64,000 nt of DNA from assembly GCA_009599575.1 (NCBI GenBank), contig VWND01000010.1:248001-312000 (forward strand), read 5' to 3'. The translations under genes and the position numbers were made by a program. The stretch is from Blumeriella jaapii. Its lineage: Eukaryota > Ascomycota > Leotiomycetes > Helotiales > Drepanopezizaceae. Shown one piece after another: positions 33,383-46,887 of this stretch (position 1 is the stretch's first letter; each line of letters starts with the position of its first letter). The notes beneath the pieces were generated by a model that saw nothing but the letters and a program-made list of their open reading frames with translations, was not told the DNA's origin and did no database searches.

Positions 33383-34260
33383 CTACTTCTCGTAGACCCA
33401 GTCGTGCTGGGCCGACTTCCACGACTGGACCTCGCCTTCCTTGAACCAGAGCGCGATCTCCTTCTTGGCGTTCTCGACCGAGTCGGAGCCGTGGCAGACG
33501 TTGCGGCCGACGTCGATGGCGAAGTCGCCGCGGATGGTGCCGGGGGCCGAGGCGAGCGGGTTCGTGGCTCCGAGGAGGACTGTAGTTCCTCTTGTTAGTG
33601 ACGAGATCGTGGGTGATGCTGGGAGGCTACGAATGGCGGAGAGGGGCTGGAAGAAAGAACTGAAGATGAAAGAGGACGTACCACGGCCGGTCTTCACGGC
33701 GTCACGGCCTTCCCAAACCATGGCGCAGATTGGGCCGGATCCCATGTCTGTGTTATACTGTCAGTAATTGTGGGAAGGTTTGTGGGAGTGGGAAGGGAAT
33801 GAAGGCGTACACTTGATGAGTCCGGGGAAGAAAGGCTTGGAAGAGAGGTCCTCGTCTGTTCGCACACAACATTAGCAATGGGACGTCGATGGTGGAGGTA
33901 GCAGGCACGTACAGTGTTTCTCGAGGTGCTCTTGGCTGGCAGTCAGCAACTTGATAGCGGCAAGCTTGAATCTGGTAGATGTTAGCCATATCGTACATTT
34001 CGAATCTGCAAGAGGTGGGGGAGGGGGTCAACATACCCACGAGCCTCGAAGCGGGAGATGATGGGGCCAATGAGTCCACGCTGGAGCATTCATCAGTCTT
34101 CATTCGTTGTCATCAGAAAAGGGAGCATAGCTACTACTTACCTGGACGCCATCAGGCTTGATAGCAATGAAGCTATTCCCGTCAGCCACAGGCACCGCCA
34201 GACCAAATAGAGGGGCAGGATCGTAGCAGTCAAGAGCACTCACGTCTGTTCGTTGGACAT
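33383..34260 (-). CDS. NDK1: Nucleoside diphosphate kinase
   Basis: Transfers the gamma phosphate between nucleoside triphosphates and diphosphates through a phosphohistidine. Seven exons (34260-34244, 34172-34142, 34080-34037, 33971-33913, 33855-33811, 33747-33682 and 33579-33383) sum to 459 nt, giving 152 aa, the usual family length. Conserved blocks are [47 protein letters not shown] and the catalytic NVCHGSDS, where His is the phosphoacceptor. Every junction restores the family sequence. The first exon encodes only five full codons (MSNEQ), so the start depends on splicing. High intron density in such a short gene is typical of filamentous fungi. Confidence 0.95.
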
Positions 34261-34648
34261 GGCGGCGGCGTTGAATTGAGCGTATTCTTCTCGTTGGTCT
34301 GTGGATGTGTGCGGAAGAGTTCTTGAGTCTCTTGAAGTATTGCGGATGAAGTTGTTGATGTTGTTGTTCGCTTTGGTTTTCGCTGTAGCTCTGGAGGGGT
34401 AAATCTTGGCAATCCACTTTTCTTGCGGCCTTGTGGGTGAGGCACTCACAGTGTTTCAAATAAGGCCAGCATTCACAGCCATGGACCAGTCTTGAGGCCA
34501 GTTACTGTACCAGGTATCTATCTATTGACTATCTACAGCTCCGCTCAACTCTCACCAGAGACCGAGACGTGACGAGCAGCTGCTTTCTACCCGTTTGCCA
34601 CTTACTACATGTTCTGCGCCAATTGATTGTTGACTGATTTTCCAGACG
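34261..34648. promoter_or_regulatory. Divergent promoter, NDK1 / glucosidase II
   Basis: 388 bp between head-to-head starts. Contains GTTGTTGAT-type repeats at about 34340-34365. No other feature recognised. Confidence 0.5.
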
Positions 34649-37593
34649 ATGGCTCGTTCTTGGGGGCAGTCCATATGGACAGCTCTCCTGGTCCTCGTGT
34701 CAGCATTTTGTCTCTTCACACCAGCTGGTATGCGATTCCTCTTTCCCGAGTACCTAAACACAAATTCTGATTTTTCCCCAGTACCTGTAAAGCATGAGAA
34801 CTTCAAGACCTGCGATCAATCCGGCTTCTGCAAACGCAACAGACAATACGCAGACACGGCATCGAGCCTGGGCCCACAATGGGAGTCTCCATACCGGATC
34901 ACGCCCGAGTCCCTTTCCTGGAAAGAAGGGCAACTCAAGGGCACGATTCTCAAGACGATTGGCGCCAATGGTGAGACGGTCCGGCTACCGCTTACTATCT
35001 CCTTCCTCGAGTCGGGGTCGGCGAGAGTGGTCATTGATGAAGAAAAACGCCAAAAGGGAGAGATCGAGCTACGACACGGCAGCAAGGCGAGAAAGGAGAG
35101 GTATAATGAGGTTGAGTCGTGGACGATTGTCGGCGGACTTGAAACGAGCAAGACGGCTGCAGAGGATCGAGGCGCTGAGAGGACCATTGTGAAGTACGGT
35201 CCTGGCGGAAAATTCGAGGCTATCATCACGTTTGCGCCTTTCGGAATCGACTTCAGGAGGGACGAAGCTACGCAGATCAGGTTCAACGACCGGGGACTGC
35301 TGAACCTGGACCATTGGAGGCCGAAGATCGATAAGCCGGAGCCCGAGAAGAAGGAAGGTGAAGAGGCGCCAGCGGTCCCAGAAGGTGAGGATGAGAGCAC
35401 TTGGTGGGACGAGTCCTTCGGTGGAAACACAGACACCAAGCCCAAGGGTCCTGAAAGTGTGGCGCTCGATATCACATTCCCTGGCTACGAGCATGTTATG
35501 GGCATTCCAGAGCACGCTGGACAATTGTCGTTGAAGGAGACTCGAGGTGGCAGTGGCCCCAGCCACACCGATCCGTACCGTTTGTACAATGCCGATGTCT
35601 TCGAGTACATCATGGATAGTCCAATGACCCTCTACGGGGCCATTCCTTTCATGCATGCGCACAAGAAGGATTCGACCGTCGGTGTGTTCTGGCTGAACGC
35701 TGCTGAGACTTGGGTGGATGTCATCAAGGAAACAGCGGCTCACAACCCATCGAGTCTTGGTATTGGAGCTCGAACAGACACCAAGACTCATTGGTTCTCC
35801 GAGAGTGGTCTTATTGATGTTTTCGTTTTCCTCGGTCCTACTGCGAAGGAGGTGACCAAAGCGTATGGTGAGCTCACGGGGTACACTCAACTCCCACAGG
35901 AATTTTCCCTCGGCTACCACCAATGTCGCTGGAACTACAACAGTGATGAGGATGTGAAGGAAGTTGATCGCAAAATGTCAAAGCACGAGATTCCATATGA
36001 TGTTATCTGGCTTGACATTGAGTACGCCGACGACAAGCAGTACTTTACTTGGGATCCATTGACCTTCCCCAACCCATTGGGCATGCTCCAGCAGCTCGAT
36101 GAATCCCAAAGAAAGCTGGTTGCTATCATCGATCCTCATATCAAAAACAAGCCTGGGTACCACGTGGTTGAGGAGCTCAAGCAGAAGGATCTCGCAGTGC
36201 ACGACAAGGACGGCAAGATCTACGATGGGTGGTGCTGGCCCGGATCTTCGCATTGGGTTGACTGCTTCAACCCAGCTGCAATCGAGTGGTGGACTGGCCT
36301 TTTCAAGTACGATGCATTCAAAGGATCCGCTGCCAACTTGTTCCTCTGGAACGATATGAATGAGCCCTCTGTCTTCAACGGCCCCGAGACTACCATGCCA
36401 AAGGACAATCTTCATCACGGCAACTGGGAGCATCGTGATCTTCACAACCTGAATGGAATGACTTTTCACAACGCCACCTACCAAGCATTGCTTGAGCGCA
36501 AGAAGGGTGAAATTCGCCGCCCGTTCATTCTCACTCGGTCCTACTACGCCGGTTCTCAAAGACTTGGTGCTATGTGGACTGGCGACAACCAGGCTGACTG
36601 GTCCCATCTCGCGGCTGCCTTCCCTATGATTATCAACAATGGAATTGCCGGCTACCCCTTCGCCGGCGCCGATGTTGGAGGTTTCTTCGGTAACCCCGAC
36701 AAGGACCTCTTGACCCGCTGGTATCAATCCGGTGCGTTCTACCCCTTCTTCCGCGGTCACGCGCACATCGACACTCGCCGTCGCGAGCCCTACCTCGCCG
36801 GCGAGCCGTACAAGAGTATCATTACGCAGGCCCTGCGCCTCCGCTATTCTCTCCTCCCAGCCTGGTACACCGCCTTTCACGAGGCCAGCGTAAACGGCAC
36901 TCCTATCCTGCGACCCCATTACTTCGAGTACCCAGCCGACGAGCACGGATTTGCCATCGACGACCAGTTCTTTGTAGGTGACACCGGTCTCCTCGCTAAG
37001 CCCATTGTCACCAAGGACACCGAGACCACCGACATCTATCTCGCGGACAATGAGATCTACTACGACTACTTTACCTACGAGACGTACTCCGGCCGCGGCC
37101 CAACACCTTCGCCGCTCCTCTCGACAAGATCCCCCTGCTAATGCAAGGCGGACATGTCATTCCGCGCAAGGACCGGCCGCGCCGCTCCAGCGGCCTCATG
37201 AAATGGGACCCCTACACGCTCGTCATCGTGCTCTCCAAGGCCGGCGAGGCGACGGGCACCCTGTACGTCGATGATGGCGAGACCTTTGATTACGAGAAGG
37301 GCGCCTTCATCCACCGACACTTCTCCTTCGCAAATGGCGTCTTCGAGAGCACGGACTTCCGCTGCTCGAAGGGCAAGCTGACGGACAAGTACGTCAAGAG
37401 CTTGAAGGCGGTTGGCGTGGACCGCATCATCATCGTGGGCGCGCCGAAGGAGTGGGAGCAGAAGCTGACGGTCAAGGGCTCCAAGGGCGTCGCGGAGCTG
37501 GAGTTCCACGCTGCGGCGGGGAGGAGCGCCGCGTGGGCGGTGATCAAGAGACCGGGTGTGAGCATCGCGGATGATTGGAAGTTTGAGTTCTAG
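34649..37593 (+). CDS. ROT2: Glucosidase II alpha subunit (GH31), frame break near 3' end
   Basis: ER enzyme that trims the two inner alpha-1,3-glucoses from N-glycans and feeds the calnexin cycle. Signal peptide at residues 1-26. A 54-nt intron at 34728-34781 is likely; it is in frame, but removing it gives FTPAVPVKHENFKTC, the conserved mature start. GH31 hallmarks are QCRWNYNSDEDV, VIWLDIEYAD and the nucleophile Asp in WNDMNEPSVF (about residue 551), then MWTGDNQADW and PFAGADVGGFFGNPD. Near 37095-37115 the frame stops making sense (a stop follows at 37139), and the conserved APLDKIPLLMQGGHVIPRKD continues in another frame. Total length is one nucleotide short of a multiple of three. No intron explains this. 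It is a one-base deletion, either an assembly error or a real lesion. The last 150 codons to 37593 are otherwise intact. Confidence 0.88.
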
Positions 37594-38659
<1,066 letters not shown>

Positions 38660-39890
38660 TCACCACTTGTTAGCCTGCATGCCCTCCGGCGGATCCGGCA
38701 CGAACGTCTTGTTCTTGACCTCCGACCACGCCGTCGACAGCGAGGTGCCGTTGCTCTCGACGTAGCTCTTCTGCATCGCGCGCTTCATGTCCGGGTCGGC
38801 GCCCTGGTACAGCTTCTTGAAAAAGCTGTCGACGTCCGCGTCTTCGTCGGCGCCGTCGTCGCCGGTGATCGTGTCCCAGTTCACGGGGCCGTTCTTGGAG
38901 GACGTTGGGTAGGCGGGTGCTTGTTGTGCTTGTGCTTTTGGTTTAGAAGTTTCGTCTGGGGCAGTGGAGAGTGGCTGCTCGTCGGTGCTGGCGGCGCTGG
39001 GCGCGACGGGCTCAGTGCCTTCTAGGGCAGACCATTTCAGGCCTGAGAGGCTCTTGTGCAGAATGATTTCGATCTTGTGGGGGGTAATGCGGAAGCTGCT
39101 TTTTGAGGGGTCGATCTTGGAGAAGAGGGGGTCGAGGGAGTAGTTGTACGAGCTGCTAGTAGTGCCAATCGGGAAACTGATATCGAGCTGGACATTCGTG
39201 AGCAAGGAGCAGGGTGCAAAAGAGCAGGTTGGAACGTACACTGCCTTCTGCAATCTTGACCTCGGCTTTCTCTTTCGGAATGCCCTTCGCAAATACCTCG
39301 ATCGTAATTGTGGCTGTGGATTGGTACCACTCGGTCCTGACCTTCTCTTTGGGAGTCACTGTTTGAGCGGCCGGCGCAGTTGGGGCCTTGTTGACCTTCT
39401 CAACCCCATTCTTCTCCTTCTCCTCTACAGCCTGCTTCTTCCTCGTTGGCTGGCTGAGCTCTTCCACCAAATCCGGAGTCTCCTTCACCGTTGTCTTGCC
39501 GCACTCTGCTTCGTCTCCCCCCGCCTTCTCGTAATCCTGCTTGATCTTGGCCATCCACAGCGTCAGTCCCGGCTCCTTCTCGTTCCTCTTGTGGCACCAG
39601 AAGAGGCAGAGCCGCGCATCGCCGAGTCTGCCCAGCCCGTGGAGCGCGACGGCGCGGCGGAACTGGGAGGTCGCTATCAGATCCCGCTTGCCACGTTTGA
39701 TGCTGGCGAGCACCGCGTTGTCGGCGTCGGCGAGCGCGAGCTCGTGCTGCCCACTGCGATGGTAGGCGATGGAGCGCTGGATGAGCCATAGTGGCGATTG
39801 TGAGGTCTCGAGGGCTGCAGTGTAGTGCTTGATTGCGGTGGGGTAGTTGGAGGCCTTCATGGCGGCCTGGCCTTTGTCTGCTTCGGACAT
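38660..39890 (-). CDS. SGT1: SGT1 co-chaperone (TPR-CS-SGS)
   Basis: Hsp90 co-chaperone and Skp1 adaptor needed for SCF and kinetochore assembly. Two exons (39890-39240 and 39187-38660; sum 1179 nt) give 392 aa. Residues 1-120 form TPR-like helices (KGQAAMKASNYPTAIKHYTAAL). The CS domain begins near residue 190 (EWYQSTATITIEVFAKGI), crosses the 52-nt intron and ends near LHKSLSGLKWSALEG. The C-terminal SGS region carries YPTSSKNGPVNWD, then DSFFKKLYQGADPDMKRAMQKSYVESNGTSLSTAW, the hallmark of the family. Domain order and length are standard. Convergent with ROT2. Confidence 0.94.
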
Positions 39891-41599
39891 TGTCGGTGAG
39901 TTCTCGGGATTTGTCTTGTTCTGGTTCTGAGAGTTGAACGAGATCTACTATCGGTGAGTGTCTGCTTAGATAGGTGAAAGGTGAGGAGGTCGTGGATTCT
40001 GATTGAGGGAAGTTTTGTGGAGGAAAGTTCAAGAAGGCAGGCTGGGAATGATAGAAGGTTCAGCCTCGTCGGTACAGCTTCGGCACCAAAATGTAGTCAT
40101 GATCTAGATATAAAATCCACTTTAACGACTGATGACAACTCCTCGACTCAACTTCATTATTATCTTGCCGCTACATTCTCTGGTTTTGACCATTCTACTT
40201 TCCCGACCTGAACTGTACCTAGAGTTGCATGCTATTTGCTTATGTGGATTTTTTCTCAATGCTTTACTCCAGGTTGGATTAGCGAAGAATTTCGTTCAAT
40301 AGAACCTTTGCAGCGCCTTCTTCTCAAGTGAGATGCTTCCTCTCTATGTTCTTGAGTCTTCTAGCACTATGCCTTCACTTTGAATACTGTCAGATTTCTT
40401 GGAGTATCATTTCATGAAGGATCTGCTTTGCAAGCCGCTTCTATTCGCGCTCTCGGTGCCATCTGGGACTGATGCTGTTCTCCTGTGAAGTTCGAAACGC
40501 TATAGGCTGTACGTACCAACACGCACAGTATAGATGTATAGATGCATGCATACTGGGTGAACTTGTTCTGTTGATTTAATGCTCTTGCGGAATTCAAAAC
40601 TGTTAACATGGCAATTTTGTTTACGCGACAGATACGAGGTAGTCTGGCCAAGACGCATCCTCGCATGTTGAAAGACTCCAAAGACAATGATGCTTAAGTG
40701 CGCTTACTACTGCTAAAGTCATGTATTGGATGCCATGGAGGTAGCTTGCTTTTTGTTAACTGCTAGCAGCAATACTTGGCATGGATAGCCCAACCGAGGA
40801 AGCAGCCAGCCATTTTACCCTCTGGATGGGAGGTCTGGAGCGACGGTCTTTTAAGTGAGTGATGCTCACCACTCATGAAGAATTGGTCTCGCTGGAATTT
40901 TTGAGTAGTTGGTTCAAGTACCTTTTCCCAAAGACATATTTCGTTGAGCCGAATCCGCTAGCTAGTCTAGTGGTGCAACCTCAGCTTTAAAATCAGCCTA
41001 CTCCGAGAGTAGACACGTCACATGGGGGGGGCGTGTCTCGATACCTGAGTATACGCTGTTTTTTGTCTTCCATTCCGCTGGGAAAAAAAAAAATCTTTTT
41101 TTTTTCTTTTTCTTGTTTCTTCTTTTTTTTTTCTTCTTCTTCTCTCTTGTGTTCTTTAATCGATCGTATTTGCACTTTTGTATCTCAGAGGGCCGTTGCA
41201 CTGGAAGAATATGCCGAGAATCTGATCAAGAAATCATTGTATGTTCAATAACGAGCTCCAAAACGAGGAACTTACGCTGTGAAAGTACGGAAAATCGGGC
41301 AGGGAAGCTTGCTCAAATATCATTGGTCTCGATAGGCCCCCGAGGGTGTCCAGACCATGATGAAACTTTGAATGGTACGTGATGCAAATGCAAACGGGTT
41401 GCTTTGAAATGACTCGTGAACGCCGGCAGCCAGCACACCGATACAGGGCCTTGCGAAGACTTTGCGTAACTTTCAAACGGATAGATGCAAAAAGCCGCTC
41501 CTTCCGTTTGCATTCGGGGGTTTGCCCGCCTTTCCTGGACTATATGTTGAGTCCTCGTTCTCCCTCTTCCACTCTCTTACAAGTGTCAATATTTCTAAT
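39891..41599. other. Gene-poor interval, start of second AT-rich island
   Basis: About 1.7 kb with no supportable gene. Contains a T/A-rich homopolymeric stretch at 41080-41150. The left 150 bp should be the SGT1 promoter. Confidence 0.55.
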
Positions 41600-42329
41600 A
41601 TGACACATATGAATTCCGGCTTGTTCTCAAACTTCAGCGACAGCGACCTGCCAACACCGGTAACGACTATAGCTGGCTTCCTTTCTGCATCAAGCGAGAT
41701 GGACGAAAAGATCTCTGATGTCCGGACCGTTGCTGGTCAGCTAATAAACGCTATTCTGATCGTGAAACGCACAGCGAAGAATTTAAACCCTGATGCTCCA
41801 GAGATCGGAGACTTAGTCAGAGTCGATTCTCACTTCGACACTGGCTGCGATATCGAAATTTTGCGTACCGGCCGAAAAACTTCCGTCAGCTGGGACATTT
41901 TCTTCCCGCTGACTCCGAGAGGTACTTGCTCGTGCAGAAAGGGCGATTGCCGCTGCGAGCTTGCGTACCCAAGCACTCATCTGGTACGTTCCTGTTCCGT
42001 GATGAAGTGGATCGTATGGATGAGTTCTGACGGCAAATGTCAAGTTGACCTCCCAAGCCGACATCACCCAAACACCGGCCAAGACCACAAAGCTTCGGAA
42101 CTCTTCCCAAGTATCGGATCCTTCCACCCTAGCTGGGCAAACACCCGGGGCCGTTCTTATCGTTAAACAAATCCCCAAGAACATCCGTGACTGCCAAGAC
42201 TGCAAGGTAGAGATCTGGGACCATGTTAAACTGTTAAACTTTTTCCCCGAGTCACCAAGCATAGTGCATGCGAAGAATCTTAGGACGGGTGCGTTGGGAA
42301 TTTGCTTTGGCGTGCATTCTTTCCCTTGA
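41600..42329 (+). CDS. Hypothetical protein with two diverged internal repeats
   Basis: Not recognised. Two exons (41600-41983 and 42045-42329; sum 669 nt, 222 aa) around a 61-nt intron with donor GTACGT and branch TTCTGACG. Each exon carries one copy of a repeat: GQLINAILIVKRTAKNL in exon 1 and GQTPGAVLIVKQIPKNI in exon 2, then an LRTG motif in both. Copy 1 continues through FFPLTPRGTCSCRKGDCRCE. In copy 2 the frame closes at FP with a TGA, but the equivalent sequence (PLTEKE, then C-F-C and GDCRC) continues in another frame from about 42326 to 42412, so its end looks frameshifted. Located in a gene-poor island. It may be a decaying lineage-specific gene. No signal peptide is obvious with this start. 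Confidence 0.42.
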
Positions 42330-45300
42330 CTGAAAAAGAGGTTTGTTTTTGCCAAGCTTTTAGGGATGGCGACTGCCGATGCGTTTATCTCGACGTTAAG
42401 AAGTCCGATGTAAGTTGAGCAATCTCTCTGCCGTCAGTCGTGGTTTTGGAACTAATTTCGTGAGCAGGAGTCTGTTAAGGACGGGATGAATTGATGCACA
42501 AAAATGGCGAAAGTGCAAGTGCGAAATGTAGGTCAAGAATACATTATGCTGGCTAGGCCTAGCTCTGCACTTTCTAGGAAGGCAGTGATCAAACATTGGA
42601 GGGAAATACACTATCTCAAACAGGACACTTCTCAGTTCTCGGCCCAAAGCTTTAGTCTATTTGTTTCTAGCTAGCCAACGTAAGAGCCGATTTTCCAAAA
42701 ATCAGAATCGTTTTTTGTTTTTAGAGCAATTCGCCTGTGCAAACTTCGTTCCAGCACTTATGTATTGGAAATCATCGCTGTAATATAGTATTTCTCCCTC
42801 TTACAAGAAGAGCTACTTATCTCACTCCGAAAGATTGGCGCCCTGCGCCACTTGCGGGATAGCACAAGCGTGCGAATGAAGAAGAAAAAACGATACCGCG
42901 GTTTTTGCTGTGCTACATACTACCGGTGATTGATGCATAGTGCTTGATAAATCCTTTTTTTCCCCGTAAATCTCAAATACAGCCATGCGCGTCCAACATT
43001 TCAAGATACATATACCATAAAAGCGGACGGACTGTAACGCATAGCATGCTGTAGAACTGTCACTGTAAGCATAACATCCGTGCCTTACCGCCATAACCGA
43101 AAATTTCACATAAGCACTTTTTCTCTAGGTGGAGAGAGACCTTAACGTCTGCCTTTAAAAGCTTAACTCCAGTCAAAGATCGCTCGATTTCATAATAAAT
43201 ACTGAGGCAGGATTGATTTTGCAGCCATGTCGGACAGCGATACAGCATATTCTGCTCAAACGCTAATGTCTCATCGTAAACAAAGCCCCTGGTTAGGGCG
43301 AGTATTAAGCGAGAGCGTACCTCGAGTCCAAGAGAAGACTGGGGTCTGCGCTGCGCTTTCCGTCGATATCAGACGATGCTTACGGGGAGATTGTGAGTAG
43401 ATTATGAAGATAAATGGACGCTGGTATCGATAAGCAAGGCGAAGAGTGGGTAGGTAGGTAGGTAGGTACCTATGTTCAGGACGCTTCAGTCCGTCCGTCC
43501 GTAGAGCAATCGACGTCGTCCCCCGCTGTTGTGGCCTCAGGCGTAAGGCCTAGCTAAGAGCACGAACCCCACTAGTTTGTACTTGAGGTTTTCGGAGGCT
43601 TCAACCCTTCTAGAGGAATTCATCCCCGTTTTCTCGAACTTACTTGACCACTTCTTCTCCCGCTCAACCCGGCTAGCCACCACGTCAGCTGACACATCGA
43701 TTCGCCAGAACGCATCGAGCCTCGCTCCGTAACGAAATGACGGACACCAGATCAAATGGAACCGGACCTTTCCGGGGATCATTGACTCTGAAAGTGTAGC
43801 TAGCTACGCAAAGACAAACAAGTATTGTGCGCGAAGCAGCGAATCTGATTTGGAGCAAGATCAATTTCCGGCTAGGAAACCCGCCCGATGCTGCTTTCGA
43901 GTGGAGGTTTGCTGCTTTTCAAGTACACAACAGGCGACTGGAAGTGCACTTATTTCTCAGCTTTTTCGGCAGAGCTCGCGGCAAGATCGTTGTTGGTGTC
44001 TGATGATAGTAGGCAAGCATGTTCAAGGGATGCTCGAACGTTGAAGTCTCTGCCGGCATCTGAGAAGACGCATTAGGACGTTGCAGTAGCTCGTAGAAAA
44101 CCGTGATACACGCGGGATCAGCTGCTATAGTGCTCCTTGAGCAACGAAGTGATGGTTCCGCATTGAGAGGCGCTGGTACTCGTGCTGCTCTGGGCGGTGA
44201 CAGCAGAAGTGCAGCTACCGCAATAAGAGAGGCTTGGGAGCGCGTGTTAGAGATAGGAGATTGGATGCATAAGGAAACCGTAGATTGACTTAACCAAAAA
44301 ACATACTGAACGGCGAGAGGGCCACAGGTAATCTAGGTCACAAAAGAAGCCTTCGTACTTTATCTACTTGGCAAGCGCGAAAGAGAGCACTCCTCCTATT
44401 CCAGTCACCCGGGGAAGTTACAGCTTTGCCATGCCGACTAATGCAAGGGCAGACTTAGTGTATATGAGAATGGCTTGCAACATACTGGCAATATGAAATA
44501 GTTATATGTAAATTATCCTCGTATCTTAAACTAGAAGAGAAAGTTTTTTTTTCTTTCTATCACTGGAAGGTCTTGGGCTGGGCTTAAGCCTGGAAGTTCC
44601 AGAGCACTAGCTGTGAAAAGAGCAACGTCCAAAGCCAAGGGTACCGTTGGAAAGCCAATGATTCACCGCCTCGCCTCTGCCAGAACCTTTGGCTCGCTTA
44701 GATAGACCGTTTTGGTACTGTTCTAGCTAGGCTTCGAGGTATAAGTAGAAGCCGACCTTCACGTAGAATAACTAGTACAGGCAAAGAAGCTCATTTTGCT
44801 GGAAAAAAGATTGTGCCAAGAAATGCTTTGATCTGTTCCTAAGCAAGTACGCAGAGCAAGCCTAGTCTTTCGGTGTTTGCTTCACACACAAAGAATCAGA
44901 TCGATCAAATATTTGCCAAAGTAGGTACTTGCACTTGCGGAGATGCAGGGGTTATGAAAACAAAGAAAATTGCTGTCATTTCAATATCTACTGTCAGATT
45001 CAATAATTTCTCTATCTACCGGTCTTGATACTTTTACCAGATTCCCCAATCCCCCAGATAGTCAGTATCCAAGCTTGGCATAGGTGAATCGCATCACTTG
45101 TAAGAACTATTTTGTTTAGAGCCGAGCATTATTCACTCCGCCACTTTTGGCAGGGGCGAAGCTAAGGGTCGACGTGTATATAAATATGCGTCGAGAACCA
45201 AGGAAAAGCATGCTCTGGTCTATCTACACAGCAAGTAAGCAGCACAGCAAGATAAGTCTTCTAGTATTTGCTAACCAAAGTGTCAACTATCGGATGTTAG

Positions 45301-46887
45301 GACAGATGCTTATATCTGGAAACAAACAAAAGCATTTTGTAGAACAAAGGTATTGCTGTTACTTCAAATACCACTGTCAAATGCAATTTTTTTTTTTCGC
45401 CAGCCTTAGGAAGTAACGAAATGACCTGATTTACAAACAGCTAGTGTCCAAGCCTGCAAGCGTTGAAAAGTGAAACGCATGATTCAAAGGAACAACAATT
45501 TTCAGAACGAAGCTTCTTTGACTCCGCTACTCCTGGCAGGCGCTAGGCGACGCGTTGACAAATTTATAAATAGGCGTCGATCTTCTGGTGAAAAAAAGAT
45601 GCACCGGCAAGAAGAAAGAAAAGAAGGCGGCAGCAGACAAAAGAAAGGGATGCTTCTATGCTGTATTATTACACAAGAAGCAAGTCAAGCTCCGGCCTCT
45701 TTGCACTTGTTAAAAATTCTAGCATGGCAGACATTAGCTGGGATTTGTGAATTTTGTATAGGCATAACGTATTCAAGACTATTGAAATATAAAGCGACTT
45801 CTATGATTTAAAACACTGCTGTCATTTAAAGTCTTCTATTTTTTACAACCAGTCTTGTCCCAATGAATTTGCCCTTTCTGAGTCATTGATATTCACCGAT
45901 CCTTACCTAAGCTTTGCAAACTCTTCACGTGATGCGTGCATGTACGGCGCAGGTATAAATAAACCTCGACTTCCTAGTATTGAAAACACCAAAGCAAAAG
46001 CAACGGCATCAAGATACCACTAGGAGAACAAAACCTGAAGCTATCACGAAGAATGCAAAACAAGACCTAGTTCTTACGTATTTGAAAACATTTTTGCAAG
46101 CATCACCTGAGATTCAGGCTTCTTTTCATGGATAAACAAAAGTCTGAAACAAAAGCAATTGCTGTCATTTCAACTCCGATTGTCAAAGCACAGAATCTGC
46201 TTTTTTTTTAATATACAATCACTCGGGTGATATTTCAAAAGCAAAGACTTCTTGCTGTCAAAATGCAATACAAATGCCGCTGTCAAATCTATTGCACGTT
46301 GTTACAAACAGCACAAAGTTTTTCTAAACAAGCGTAGGAAAAAGAATTAAGACACTTTGTGAATAACTGTAAACCAAAGAAAACAGAAACAGACACCATA
46401 TTAAAACCTGGCTAAACCGATGTACTATCCAGTGGCTTGCCAAAAAGGGCGAACCTTAGCTAACTCAGCTTACCTCGGCACTGCCTTCTAATGCCTTGTA
46501 CCGTGTCTTGGTTGAAAGAAGGAAATGGAATGCATAGAATTAGAGCAAAGAGGTATCAAGTAGAGCTGCGCACTCGGAAATTTGCACTACCCACGGAATG
46601 TAACGAGAAATAGAAGCAAGGGGGAAAAAGTGCCAACTTTTGCAAGGCCAGAATTTACTCTATTATCAAAACGAGCCTTGTGTGTGTATGTGTGCGAGAC
46701 ATGCAACGCGACGCAAAGCAAGCCCAGATTTCCGCCTCGAACGCCCGTACGAACGTCGGCAGAGTCACGCCACGCCACCCGAAATAGCATGCAAAGTCAT
46801 ACATTGGTATCAATTGATCATCCGCTATCGCCTGTTATTAGCTCGTGTCTCAACGCCCACCTCCCATCGAGTCTACCAGAGAGACAA
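42330..46887. other. Gene-poor AT-rich island
   Basis: About 4.5 kb without a supportable gene apart from the frameshifted tail of the preceding one at 42330-42415. It contains a GGTA run (about 43448-43472) and a GTCC run (43490-43502), plus the diverged ~390-bp tandem array listed separately. Open frames at 45147-45416 and 45470-45811 are parts of successive array copies and not convincing genes. Confidence 0.55.
44720..46295 (+). repeat. Diverged ~390-bp tandem array with TATA-like motif
   Basis: Four decayed copies can be traced by recurring landmarks: a TATAAATA-like block followed by GTCGA or CTCGA (near 44742, 45180, 45562 and 45955) and a block of the form TTGCTGTCATTTCAA...CTGTCAAA (near 44972, 45348, 45813 and 46158, with a fifth partial at 46252). 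Spacing is about 380-440 bp. Copies share only short blocks, so the array is old. Confidence 0.55.

Noticed and set aside
40860..40985. Possible tRNA gene near a GGTTCAAGTACC stretch
   Set aside because: No matching A box or foldable acceptor stem at the right distance. I found no convincing tRNA or rRNA gene anywhere in the window.
45147..45811. Two short plus-strand open frames as genes
   Set aside because: They lie in consecutive copies of the diverged tandem array and share its non-coding landmarks.
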